Shown here in pieces: positions 53,505 through 64,000 of a stretch of 64,000 nucleotides of DNA. The DNA lies in the NCBI GenBank assembly GCA_036346355.1, contig CM070588.1, positions 1-64,000 on the forward strand, written 5' to 3'. Under the pieces are notes generated by a model. That model saw only the letters and a list, made by a program, of their open reading frames with translations. It was not told where the DNA came from and did no database searches. Position 1 is the stretch's first letter. Every line of letters begins with the position of its first letter. Source of the stretch: Rhipidocladum racemiflorum (Eukaryota; Streptophyta; Magnoliopsida; Poales; Poaceae). The position numbers and the translations under genes are program-made.

Positions 53505-54109
53505 TGGTATCAGAGCCTAGGTTTTTCTCCTAGCTTCATTCTTCCGCTGTTTTAGATCTAATCTGCTGCCCCGGGAGGAGACTCCCGGGGCGGCTCCTGC
53601 ATCGGCGGCTCTTCCTGATCGTTGCTCGTTTTCCTTGCTCGTGGAGGAGATCAAGCGGTGACTCCACCACCGTCCCTCTTGATCGCTCGTCCAGCCGCTG
53701 CCGTCACGCTCACGGCCGTCTTCGCGCTCGGTATCGGCCGCCTTCCGGTAAGCGTCGGTCTTGCGCGCGGCCACCTTTCGCTCCGCTGGCTCGTGCGCTC
53801 TAGCCGCTGGCCGCTGGCCGTCGCCTTCCAGCCGAAGTCAATCAATCGGCTCGCCTCGGCAGTTCTTCGCCAGCGCGCTGATCCTTGATCGTCGCTCGGC
53901 GCCGCCGGACCTTCGGCCGCGCGTCCACGCGGATCAGCGCCGGCGTCCTCTGCCGGGCAGCCGCTCTTCGTCTTGTAGAGAACTTCTCGGTATGCAACTC
54001 CGGCCGCCACGCCGACTCCAGCCACTCGTGCTAACTTCGGCCGCCTCTGACCTTCGTCGACTCGAGTCTGTGCCGAGTCCCCGCCTCATCGTCGCATCGG
54101 CGCGAGTTG

Positions 54110-54485
54110 ATTTATAAATCGATAATCGCGCGATTATCGACGATTATCGCGATATCGACGGCGGCCGAAATCATTTACCGATCGGTAAACCGAGAAAATT
54201 CAAAAATTCAAAAAAATTTATATGACCCAAATATTGCGATTATCGACACATTTCGAGCGATTATCGCCAAATATCGTCGAAAATCGCTACAAAAGTTGGC
54301 CGCACAAAAAATTTCGACATGGCTGTCGATTTTCCACCGATAATCGTTGATTTTCCACGATATTTGATTTTTTTTTTCAAAAAGATCTGATTTTTGAATT
54401 TATGCGATTTTTTTCGATTTTCGACCGATTTTCGGCTCGATTTTTGCGATTATCAAATTTTACTGTTCATCCGAAAATCGCGCCA
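54110..54485. repeat. Cluster of CGATTATCG/CGATTTTCG-type palindromic words
   Basis: Dense repeats of CGATTATCG, CGATAATCG and CGATTTTC in both orientations with runs of A and T. This is unlike the GC-rich sequence on either side. Confidence 0.75.
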
Positions 54486-55704
54486 TCGATAAGGTGAACC
54501 CTGATCGGGCGGCCGACCGCCGCCAAGCTCGCCTCCCGCTTCGGCCTCCTCGTCGCTCCACGCCAACTGCCGCCGAGTCGCAGAACCTGACCGCCGTTCG
54601 CCGCCTCGCTTCCGGACACCCGCCGGTCACCTACGACGTCGACCGCTACCGCCTGCAACCGATCGGACTTGAAATCGATCGGGCGTTGGGAGCTAGCTGT
54701 TCTGGTTTTGCTTCGGTGCAGACTTGAGTCTGGTCCAGCCGGTTCGGTTTGTCTTTGGTTAGGTCGAGCCAGTTCCGACGACGCGGCGCCGCGCGAACTC
54801 CGGCCCACCCCCGCCATGGATCGATCTCACATGCAGATGTCGCGGCGTCTATCTCTTAGCAAAAGGAGTTTTAAGTTCTCCAGCCGGATCTCGTCGTCTT
54901 CGCGTCCGTGCTCCATCGGCCGGCTCCGCGATTCTCGGTCTTCTGCTCGCCGCCCGGCCATCTTGCCTTCGTGCTGCCCGTGGACAAAGCTTTTCCTTCA
55001 GATTGTTCTGATCCAACACGTGAAGAGGCTTGGAGATCTTTGACCAAGTCACGTCCGCTTTCAGCTCTAGCTCTGGCTTATTGACTCAGTCTTCGGCGTC
55101 TAGGGCATTAGCTTTGCGGCTCTCGCTTCTACTTAAATCTCCTATGGCTTTTCGGCTCATTCAGTTGGCTCGGTTCTTCGTCATCTTGGCTTGCTGGCTC
55201 TCCATTGATTGCTGCTACTAGTGCTCCTAGTTATTTTTCGAGTTTTTCTTAACATCCTTGCTTCCGTTGCGTCCATCCAAGTCTTTAGTTTCTTGATTCT
55301 GTCGTCGCTCGGCTCTTTTTATTGGCTCGGCTCATTCTATCAACCCTTATTACCTCGGCTCGGCTTCGTTTTGTCGGCCTCGTCGGTTCTTCTTCGTCGA
55401 CTCGTACCGTCGGCTCTTCTTTGTCGACTCGGCTCTACCTTCGACTTCCGTTTGTCGATTTGGCTTCATCGTCGACTTTTCTTCGTCGACTCGGCCCTAC
55501 CTTCGACTTCGGTTCGTCGATTTGGCTTCTTCGTCAACTTTTCATTATCGACTGGGTTCTTCGTTGGCTGTTTTTCGTCAGCTCGATTTTTCAAGAGTTA
55601 TATACTACGACGGCTACTTCAAGACTATGACTTTGGATTTTCCTTATTTTAGTTCATCTCTTCCAAATGCAATGTTATTGCATACGCTTTGGATTTGTGG
55701 GGGG

Positions 55705-55763
55705 TGTTAGAGATAGAGTCCTGTTATTCTAGTCTCTATATTAGAGATAGAGTCCTATTCCTA
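55705..55763 (+). repeat. Truncated 3' LTR of the non-coding element
   Basis: TGTTAGAGATAGAGTCCTGT... matches the first part of 53,379-53,504, then stops at CCTATC where the duplicated copia RT begins. Confidence 0.88.
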
Positions 55764-56958
55764 TCTCAATGAAACTGTTTACTGTGAGCAGTCGTCCGGG
55801 TTTGTTGACCCCAATCAACCCCAGCATGTGTGCAAGCTGATCAAGTCACTCTACGGTCTCAAGCAAGCGCCCCGTGCTTGGTATCACCGGTTTTCCACCT
55901 TCATCACCAATCTTAGTTACTGCTGCAACGTCCGACTCATCCTTATTTGTGTTTTGTTTTGGTGCTCAACTTGCATATATTCTGCTCTATGTGGACGATA
56001 TTATCATCACTGCTTCAGATGACATTCTTCTCCGGTAGCAGCGACTTCTCTTCATTCTGAATTTGCCATGACAGATCTTGGGGACCTTCATTACCTTCTT
56101 GGCATTTTTGTAACCAGATCACCTGATGGTTTATTCTTATCTCAACGACAGTATGCCTCCGACCTCCTGCGTCGCGCCGGTATGAGTGACTGTCACCCAA
56201 CCATCACGCCAGTTGACACCCAGTCAAAGCTCTCAGCAACTGAAGGTCCCAAAGTCTCTTATCCAACTGAATATCGGAGCATTACAGGTGCTTTTCAATA
56301 CCTTACCTTGACTCGCCCAGATATCCAATATGCCGTTCAACAAGCATGCTTGCATATGCATGATCCCCGTGAACCCCATCTTGCTCTGGTCAAGCGTATC
56401 TTGCGGTATGTTAAGGGTACTTGTGATGCCGGTTTACACCTCAATGCAACATCCTCCTTCTCCGACTTGATTGCATATTCCGATGCCGATTGGGCCGGCT
56501 GCCCAGATTCTAGACGTTCCACCTCTGGATTTTGTGTTTACCTTGGAGACAACCTTATTTCTTGGTCATCCAAACGACAAGCAACCGTCTCTCGCTCCAG
56601 CGCCGAAGCAGAATACCGTGTTGTCGCCCATGTTGTTGCTGAATGCTGCTGGACGCGACAACTTCTGCAGGAGCTTCATCTTCCTCTTCAAAAAGCTATT
56701 GTTGTCTATTGCGACAATGTCAACACTGTTTATATGTCAGCCAACCCTGTCCAACGTAAGCGCACCAAACACATTGAGATTGACATTCATTTTGTGCGTG
56801 AAAAAGTCTCCCTTGGTCAAGTCAAAGTACTTCATGTTCCTTCTGCTCTTCAGTTTGCCGACATTATGACCAAGGGCCTCCCCTCCAAGCTATTTCTGGA
56901 TTTCTGTTCCAGTCTCGGCGTACGCCAACCTCCCGCTTCGACTGCGGGGGGGTGTTAA
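55764..56958 (+). pseudogene. Copia B reverse transcriptase C-terminal half and RNase H, duplicated copy
   Basis: Enters mid-RT (NETVYCEQSSGFVDP), with SLYGLKQAPRAWYHRF and the same frame break as copy 1 near 55,915. From 56,068 one open frame of 296 codons runs through LGDLHYLLGIF, ILRYVKGT and DADWAGCPDSRRSTSGFCVY. It continues with SSAEAEYRVVAHVVAECCW and YCDNVNTVYMSANPVQRKRTK to the stop just inside the LTR. RNase H is therefore complete here, with Asp, Glu and Asp catalytic positions present, while copy 1 has indels. Integrase and the RT N-terminus are missing, so it cannot act alone. Confidence 0.92.
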
Positions 56959-57150
56959 GAGTCCTCTGTTATTCTCCTGTATCGCTACACGATAGCCTTC
57001 TATATTTGTTCTAGCTATATATAGATAGATTAGATTAAGATCAATCTGTTGTAACCTTCCATACTTATCCCTAGAGGATGTATATATAAAGAGCCCAATC
57101 ACCCAAGAAGGGACACGGGCTAATTCTACCTATTTCCTCTCACTTCTACA
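56953..57150 (+). repeat. Copia B 3' LTR, duplicated copy
   Basis: 198 bp, same as 38,997-39,194, followed by CTTTC (57,151-57,155). Confidence 0.93.
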
Positions 57151-57235
57151 CTTTCCTATCTTTTTAATGGCTACAATGTTTTTATTTGGTAAAGGGGATT
57201 ATGTTTTCTAAACGAATAAATCTATGGATTGTCAG

Positions 57236-59194
57236 GTTCGCTTTATTGTTGGAGGTGTGGTCCAAAACGTGTTCGACTTGAAGAGATGAGGAAGAAGATC
57301 TCCCTTCAGGATAGAGTTGAGATGTTAGGGGCTATGCCTCATGCTTAAGTACAATCTGTTCTGATATTTGGCCATATATTTTTTAACTTGTAGCTTTTCT
57401 GAATTTTTACTGCTTTGTGTTTAACAACTTGTTTCGTTTAGACTTTTAAAACTGCTGTATTTGAATATTTTGTGTGCTTAGTATTCCAGATTGTCATGGA
57501 TTTTGTTAGAGGTGAGGGTTTCCGGTTTGGACTATAACGGGTAATGAGGCGGTGGAGACGCGCTATGACCGTCCTTGCCACGGCGAGGCTTTACTTGCTC
57601 TGTGACAGGAGGCTCTATTTATTTCGATGTTAATCAGCAATGATTAGTAGGCGCCCCTAACAAGAATATCTAATTTGGAAATATTAGGTAACCAACTCCT
57701 AAACCAATCCTAAAATAATCTTATGTTCTGGACAGGGACCAGGTGAAGCTACTGTAGCGCATGAACATTAAGCCAGTGCTATTCACCCATGTACTGTTCA
57801 CCCGTGATTAGTTTCCTTTGTTAGAGATTGGATTGGTTAGGTTGGAAGCTTATCTTCAGTTAGTTTGTTTCTTTAAAAGTTGGAGATAATTTCTTAGCGG
57901 TCAAGTTAAGTTATCCCTGTAAAAGGATGACATTATATCTTCTTTAATCAAGCAAAAACAAGAAAAGTTTCTTAAGTCTCCCTCATTCTCAACCTGGTCT
58001 CAGAGCCTTGGCTGGGCAGCATGGCCGGCCAATCAATGGCAGGCGCCCAACCCTCAGTCCTCGAACTTGTAACCAACCAACTGCCACAACATCTTATCTT
58101 GTATAGTGGAAACTATGGCTGCCATGTGCTGCTGCTGCTACTGTTGCTGGGTCCTACTTTGGTGCGATGACGGTATGTTGTACCCTAAAACGAGTCCAAA
58201 ATATCCTTGGACAGATATTTTGAGCCACTTTGGATCTGGGTGATCTTTTTTGCACTTGCAGTTGCAGTGTACTTTGGTCATTCTTATACGAATGATTGAA
58301 GTGGTTGCGAACATCTGGCCCTTCAACAGTTACACTAAACTGTTCATACTGATGTTTTGTGAAATCGGATTTAATACAAAACTTTGTTCATACTGATGTT
58401 TTGTGAAATTTTCTTATAGAAGTTCTAAATATATATTAGATGCATCTGATGTAAACAGAAAGGAAAACAGAGTTTTGCTCTCATTTAGCATTCTTTAATC
58501 TCATAAATGAATTCCTAATATTATTGGGAAACTAGATGGTAGACAAATTAATCTGGTATGTGATAGACTGACAGTTGTGAAATGTGCAACCTATATATGG
58601 ACTAACCACAATTACACTAAACTTCACCTTTTCTCTTTTAGTTCATTTACAGAGGCATTTTGCATAGCCATTTTGGAAGCAGCCAGCTATGGATTGTTGA
58701 CGGTAAGCACTAGATTGGAGGTGTTCCAGAGGTAATTATGATCTTAAATTTATATTTTGCTGATAACCTTCAACCTCATTTACTTGACAAATTTTCAGTT
58801 TCCTACAAATGACTCTTGTTTTTCAGGTTCTACCAGACGACATGGTAGTACTTGCTGAACCAGCTCCAGAAGATATGGTACAAGCTGCCAAGAAAGCTAT
58901 CGACATGCTTCCTGGCATAGATCCCCAAGTTATGCATCTTCGTGTGAGTCTTACTCTATGCACCTTGCATGAGCTTACAGCATTGGACCCCTGTCAGAAA
59001 TAGGCAATTTGCATTAGCTTTATCTTTTAGTAGAAAACCGGTATGGAAGTTTTTTTGGCACTGCTGATTCAATTCTAATATGCATCACAGATGAAAAAGC
59101 TTTATAGCTGGGACGATGTGGCCAAAATAACAGAGATTGTGTATGATCGTGCAATGCGGTCCTCAAACACAAATTTGCTAGACCGCCTTCCCCG
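57236..59194 (+). pseudogene. PIGA: PIG-A gene fragment, copy 2
   Basis: Exon pieces at 57,236-57,387, 58,642-58,731, 58,827-58,943 and 59,091-59,194 repeat copy 1. The one-base deletion after VRFIVGG and the premature TAA are shared, so they predate the duplication. The extra T that breaks the SFTEAF exon in copy 1 is absent here, so this exon reads SFTEAFCIAILEAASYG. A one-base deletion after VSTR remains in both. Helitron 3' end CTAG follows at 59,362-59,365. Confidence 0.87.
57388..58641. other. Copy 2 of the PIG-A intron-like sequence
   Basis: Same content as 39,431-40,688, with a few small indels. Confidence 0.5.
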
Positions 59195-59365
59195 GTGAGT
59201 GTACTGCAGAACACAACTGTTAAACTTGTCTTCTTTCAGCAAGCGTGCGGCCACGCCCATAACTTGTTGCAGAGGAGTTGTGCTAGGGATTGAGGAAGAC
59301 ACGAAAAAGAAGATAGTTTTCTTAAGAATCCGTTGCAATGCACAGACAGCCTACTAATATACTAG

Positions 59366-60404
59366 TAGTAATAATACTACTACTACTAGTAGTAGTAGTA
59401 GTAGTAGTAATCATAATGAGCAATGCTTCTATGCTTTTCCTCTTAATACAAGTTGCGCAAATTTTGAAGCAAGCGAATGGTAAGTAATCCTCATCTACCT
59501 TTCATTCATGTTTTAATATTTGTGCAACTTTAAAAGAGGAGCATAGAATCACCCCTCATAATGTTGACATGAGATGAGAAAACTGGAGCATTTGTTCTTC
59601 CGGTGTAGATATCAACTGTCTTGGTGTCGCTGCCTTACTACAGGCAGTGAAATTGCAAAGAACTTGAGAGAATCTTTTCCAATTGGGAGTGCCGAGCGAT
59701 GATCAACCCGTCCTGGAGCGCGTCATAATCCGAACGGGTCTTAGCCGAGTGGTATTTGTACTCTACTGTCATGATGCATAGCCGAGTACCCACTACGGAA
59801 CATACCATTGGAGACAAGTACTCATAGTCATCAACTCATGACCTCTGGCTCTATCTCGCGATGACTTACAATGGGCCCCACATGGGGCATGTCAATATAA
59901 ATAGCGGGGTTTCGACGATCAACCCATCTTGGGGCGCACCGTAACTATATCCCTTAGGATATTGACTTGGGGCGCACCATCATTGTATCCATCGGGATAC
60001 TGGAGATCAACCCCGTTTCGGGACGCTCCGTAGTTATACAAACTTTTAGCTGGGTGGTCACCATACCCCTCTGTTGCCATACCTAGCTCATTGTCCGACG
60101 TGGGACACGTCCTGGCTTGGCCCGACACTGTCAGTACACAACTGGCGAAGCAGCCAAGGATGTAGCTTCAAAGCATTGATTGGGGCTGGACCCGAAACCA
60201 AAGTTAAGCCCCAATCAGCCGTGCTATTTCGGGTTCGAACCGCTCCGCAGAAACCAAAGGCGCAAATGCGGCCTTTGGTGCACTGGGGGGGCGGGGGGGT
60301 TCATATTTCCTGTTTGTGCCCCCGCCCCCTTCGTCTTCGTTCCTCCCGCCACTCTTCTTGCTGGGGCCTCCCGCCACAGCGCCCTTATTCTTTGTTCTTC
60401 CACC
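59366..60404. other. Copy 2 of the upstream flank of the gypsy-type gene
   Basis: Same as 41,414-42,456, including the microsatellite and the GGGGCGCACC motifs. It differs more strongly around 60,098-60,165 and at the G-run at 60,284-60,300. Confidence 0.55.
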
Positions 60405-62679
60405 ATGCCCACGATGTCGTCCCCTTCCTCCGTAGATGCCAATGCACCGCCTGCGTCCAAAGATTGGGCTGTCTCAGTGTCCACGGAGGGGCGCCTAGAG
60501 GAATTAGTCGCTAACGGGGTTCTTCCGGCGATGGTTTTGATCGGCGCGCGCCCGGCAGTGGGTGAGTGCTTTCCTACCCCCCGCCCAGAGAAGATAGTTG
60601 TTTTCGAGTCTTTTTTCTGGCGCGGATTTAGCCTACCCGCCAGTCCCTTTGCCGCGTGGCCTTATTCAATTCTATGGAATTGAGTTGGTTCACCTGAATC
60701 CCAATTCCATTCTCCAAATTTCTATCTTTGTCCATCTCTACGAAGCCTACATTGGCATTAATTAGCTCTCACTTCTGCCTTTTTCGCCATCTTTTCCTCC
60801 TCAAACCTTTCCCGAACAGGAGTGCCCCTAGAGCGATCAGGGGTGCCAGCTTTCAACTTTGGGATGGCTTCAAGAAATCCTACTTCGCCATCCCTTTCAG
60901 GACTTCCAACAAGGGTTGGCACCGGGAATGGTTCTATTGCGCCAATCTCGATCCTTCCCTTCCTCCTTTATCTGGGCAAAAGCTCGTGGTCGCGCCCTCT
61001 TGGTCCTCGATGCCCCCCATTGGGACATGGATTAGATCGAAGATCTCATGGGCATAATCAACAGGCTGAAGGAGAGCGGCCTGCACGGGGCTGGGATCGC
61101 CGCCAGCTTCCTCATTCGTCGAGTGCAGCCCCTCAAGGAACGAATCCACCTGGGATTCGAATACCTTGGGAGATCCGACCCTACTGGGAGGTGCCCGAAC
61201 GAGTTTCAGATGAGATGCTCCGCCGACGACTGAGCGAATTCTTTGCTCCAAACGCCCCGCTCGACTCCGGGGGGTGCCCAAGATCCTTTCGCCCTGGAAG
61301 TCCCCCCCGGTAACTTCGGGTCCTTAATCCACGTTGTAGTAGTGCTGTTTTACTGTGATCGTTTGCTAACTGGTTGCCTTTCTGCAGGATCAAGTAGCCT
61401 TCTTCGCCGCCCTGCTTCTCGAGTATTCTTCGTACCCAGGGGCGGATCTAAAGAGGCCTCGCAGTCTGGCTGGTAGCCGGGATCTTTTGCTAGTGGTTCG
61501 GCCACTCGGAAGGATTCTAGACTATAAGGAGATCCGACAGGTTGGTTCTTCATGTTTGCTTTTTGTTGTGTCGCGTTATGATTTCTCCCTTTTTTGTCAG
61601 GAAACCGTCTGGTGACATTCCTGTTGGCATGCCGATTGGGGATCCTCAGGGGACCGTTCCTGTGGTCAGCCCAAGTCCTAACGATGCCCCGACTGGAATT
61701 GACTCTAGGGTCATCCCCAGTCGGGACACGGTGCCCTCGTCGACTGCCATTGCACCCGAGGACACCGACGTCGTCCTCGAATCGGCGCCACCTTTTTCAC
61801 CACCTCAGTCGCGCCAAGGGTCATCCTCAGGCCCGATGGATCAGGGAGCCGTCGACTGCCCGCCCCCCTTAAGAAGAGTAGATCCCCGGGGACCGTGCGT
61901 GGCTCCACGCCGCAAGCCCGCTCTTCTGCGAGCTGTATGGGGCAGCGGAGCAGAAGAGTGGAACGATGTCGATGACGCTGCCGAGGATAAGGAGAGAGGG
62001 GAGCTCCTTGAGTATACCATCCACTGTGCCCGGCTGATCCGGGTAATTCTTCCCTTTCTTGTTGTCTTCAGAGTCTAGGGGACCGCTCCGAGAGGTAGTC
62101 GGAATTCCTCCGGCGAGACCTCCCAGAAAGCAAGACACACAAGGAGTACAACGACGAGCTAGAGAGAGTCCGAACCGAGTGCCAGACCGAACTTCGGGGG
62201 CTCCGAGCTGAAGTCCAAACCCTGCTCTTGGAGAAGGTGGACATTTCTGGCTCCCTCCAGGGTAAATGCTTTTTTGGTCGACTTGTCGCCATACTTGGCC
62301 GCTCTTCTCTACTTCTGCAGCTCGGGACTCCGCCCTCTCAGCTCGAGGACCAACTACAAGCGTCGGAGGAACAACGAGAGGTGTTGGAGGAGAAGCTCAA
62401 GGCAGCGGAGGGCCGAGAGTTTCAAGCTCGGACCAGCTTAGAGGGGGTGACACGAGTGCTGGAAGGTACGTGCTAGTTAAGACTCATCTGAGGGATCAGG
62501 CGACCAGAAGTGCTAGTCAAGTGCTGGCAATTGTGAAGTCACTCTACCCTCGAGTGGATCTTGAGGCCATCAAGGAGGGCTTCGCCTGCACGGTGGACGA
62601 CGACCAGACTACTGCTCTTCTTGAGGTCAAGGACACTTCGGAAGCTTTAGTAGAGAACCTTGACCTGAATCCTCTGTAA
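60405..62679 (+). pseudogene. Spliced gypsy-type transposon protein (PF04195-like), copy 2
   Basis: Same gene as 42,457-44,732, with the same ATG context, introns and in-frame TAG. Between about 60,754 and 61,240 it differs from copy 1 by many substitutions (for example LKPFPNRSAPRAIRG against LKPFSNRSDPRAIRD), while the rest is nearly identical. In this patch copy 2 is closer in places to the family sequence I recall (QLWDGFKKSYFAIPF). Frame breaks remain, so it is not intact. Confidence 0.75.
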
Positions 62680-63935
62680 ATGCATAGGAGTAGGTATTTT
62701 AGGCAATGCAAAACATTTTAACGTGTATGTATGTCTAATTACTTTTGCCGCTTGATCCCTGTGTCTTGTCTTTCTCTGCTTGCCCTGACTCGTCCGAGTG
62801 GCTTGTTTTCTTGTTGAGCACTCCGCCCGACTGATCTAGCCCCCGAGCGCCGGGGCTCGGCTCATGGCACTTCAACCCAGACGCGCTTTTCGAGTGGCTA
62901 GGATTCGTCGTTAGGATCGGAGTTTCACCGTTCAGGATTTGCGCACTCAGACTTAGCAGGGGTTGGTACGGGAGGGAAATGGAGACAACTCAGGGGAGCG
63001 TGTGAGCGCGCAAGCTTGCACTTATTAAGTGTAACACCTGGCCTACTACTTAGTTGGGCAACAACTGAGTCGTAGAGTAGGAACTTTTTATCTCAGGAAA
63101 GTGTGTACGCGCAAGCGTACACTTATTAAGTGTAGCTCCCGTCTTACTGCTTAGTTGAGCAACAACTGAGTCGTAAGGCAAAAAATCAACTTTATCCACA
63201 ATAACACAATCAAGTGAAGAATTTGAGTGTATCAGATCCTCCGAGTGGTACTTGGCTCCGTTGTTGGGGAATTTGGCAGTCAGCCCTTTTTGGGCTTGCT
63301 TCTGCCTGGGGTGGCTCTTAGCCTAGTGGTACCCGTTCTCGACTGGTGCGGTGTACGGCGTGAGGTCCAACATTGACCCATCGTGGGGTGTACCTTGTGA
63401 CCATTGTTCTCGGTAATATCTGACCGCTTTGCGCGTGAGCCAGCGATCGACCCAGCATTTGGCATATTACGAGAAGATTCTGATTTGATTCGAAAGGTAC
63501 CTGTGTCCGCTTGATACGATCCTGGCAAATTTGGCTCAAAGATGGAGCGTACCATATCCCAAATTGGGCTGGGCCTGATGGTACTAATGCTCGATGATTT
63601 CGAAGCATAGTTGACAGCCCATCGTGGGGCGTACCCTAGGTCAGGTCCAGACAAAGCGTGGAATTTTGGCTGTAACTATCTTGTCTTCTTGGATTAAATC
63701 GATCATAATGGCTTTGTTGTCTCACGAGGTGTCTTCAGTTTGACGGCATGCTCGTTCACGTCTGGTTCGGCTTCTCATGCTAACACGGAACCGCTTCAGG
63801 TTCCCACGCCAGCATTTATTTGAAGCTTTTCGACTTCCTCGCTCTGGGTATATAGGGTGTCACCGCTTTGAGAATGATCACCCATTTCCCAATCCTCGAT
63901 TTGCCGCCGCCCGTGACCTCTCCTGCGAATCTTCG
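62680..63935. other. Copy 2 of the downstream flank
   Basis: Same as 44,733-45,988, including the stem-loop (63,103-63,122) and motif copies. A diverged patch lies at 63,483-63,545. Confidence 0.55.
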
Positions 63936-64000
63936 ATGGCCGACGCTCCGCCGGCGCCTGCCGACGAGGAGGCCCTCCTTGCCGAGCTATGGGCCGACTT
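63936..64000 (+). CDS. Small acidic helical protein, copy 2 (cut by window end)
   Basis: Same start as 45,989 (MADAPPAPADEEALLAELWA), open to the last base of the window. The rest lies outside. Confidence 0.4.
   Translation, partial: MADAPPAPADEEALLAELWAD

Larger units (their letters stand above)
53379..55763 (+). mobile_element. Non-coding LTR retroelement with truncated 3' LTR
   Basis: 5' LTR 53,379-53,504 (TGTTAGAGATAG...ATTCATAACA, 126 bp) is followed by primer site TGGTATCAGAGCC. The 3' LTR starts at 55,705 after a purine tract (GTGGGGGG) and is cut after 59 bp at the duplication junction. The 2.2-kb interior is GC-rich in two blocks (53,560-54,110; 54,480-55,000) with overlapping open frames but no gag or pol, so it is a non-autonomous (LARD-like) element. 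Its LTR end and primer site match copia A, suggesting a copia helper. An interior palindrome-rich segment is listed separately. Confidence 0.82.
55764..64000 (+). repeat. Segmental duplication, copy 2
   Basis: Repeats 37,804-46,053 in the same orientation to the end of the window. Confidence 0.97.

Noticed and set aside
53517..55050. Open frames in the interior of the non-coding LTR element
   Set aside because: No gag, pol or host domain; several overlapping frames with the composition of GC-rich filler.
1..64000. tRNA, rRNA or bacterial-type features (operons, ribosome binding sites, CRISPR)
   Set aside because: None seen; introns, LTR elements and telomeric repeats show plant nuclear DNA.

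Overview
The window is nuclear DNA from a flowering plant, most likely a grass (Poaceae). The evidence is a fragment of chloroplast rpoC2 in its grass form, gene fragments that keep plant introns, and a dense pile of plant transposable elements (Ty1/copia, Ty3/gypsy, Helitron, hAT, MULE, MITEs). It looks like one chromosome end. Positions 1-3960 are a GC-rich array of short units, 3961-4135 are telomere-type CCCTAAA/CCCCAAA repeats, and the rpoC2 fragment follows directly. I see no gene that is clearly intact and of ordinary cellular function; nearly every coding stretch is a broken transposon gene or a captured gene fragment.

Layout from left to right. 4.1-12.7 kb: the chloroplast insertion, a perfect hairpin, a Stowaway-like MITE, a duplicated 153-bp MITE, an aspartic protease pseudogene (- strand) and the 3' end of a MULE transposase (- strand). 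12.7-15.8 kb: a truncated copia element (- strand). 15,804-23,619: a complete gypsy chromovirus, probably CRM clade, with 0.92-kb LTRs and a 5-bp target duplication CCGCA. 24,520-41,413: a probable Helitron carrying same-strand pieces of BRX1, a PPR-type protein and PIG-A. Inside it lies a copia element (28,681-39,194, target duplication CTTTC), which itself carries a hAT transposon (30,407-32,729, 8-bp duplication AACACTGC) and a 3.4-kb LTR-type insertion (33,341-36,740, duplication ACCTA). 41.4-46.2 kb: a spliced gypsy-type transposon gene and repeat-rich flanks. 46.2-53.3 kb: two large inverted repeats with arms of about 1.1 and 1.0 kb, the first overlapping a papain-like peptidase pseudogene. 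53,379-55,763: a non-coding LTR element whose 3' LTR is cut off.

At 55,764 the sequence re-enters the earlier copia reverse transcriptase. From there to the window end it repeats 37,804-46,053 almost base for base, at a spacing of about 17.95 kb. The duplicate carries the copia 3' end, PIG-A pseudoexons, Helitron 3' end and gypsy-type gene again.

The nesting gives a relative history. Helitron capture came first, then copia insertion into the Helitron, then hAT and LTR insertions into copia (order between these two unknown). The duplication is later than the copia insertion because it includes the copia 3' LTR and the CTTTC duplication. Many frame breaks and LTR-to-LTR differences are 1-3 base indels, so part of the apparent decay may be long-read sequence error. 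The most notable items are the GC-rich array where canonical telomere is expected, the nested multi-gene Helitron, the two long inverted repeats, and the segmental duplication with patchy divergence.
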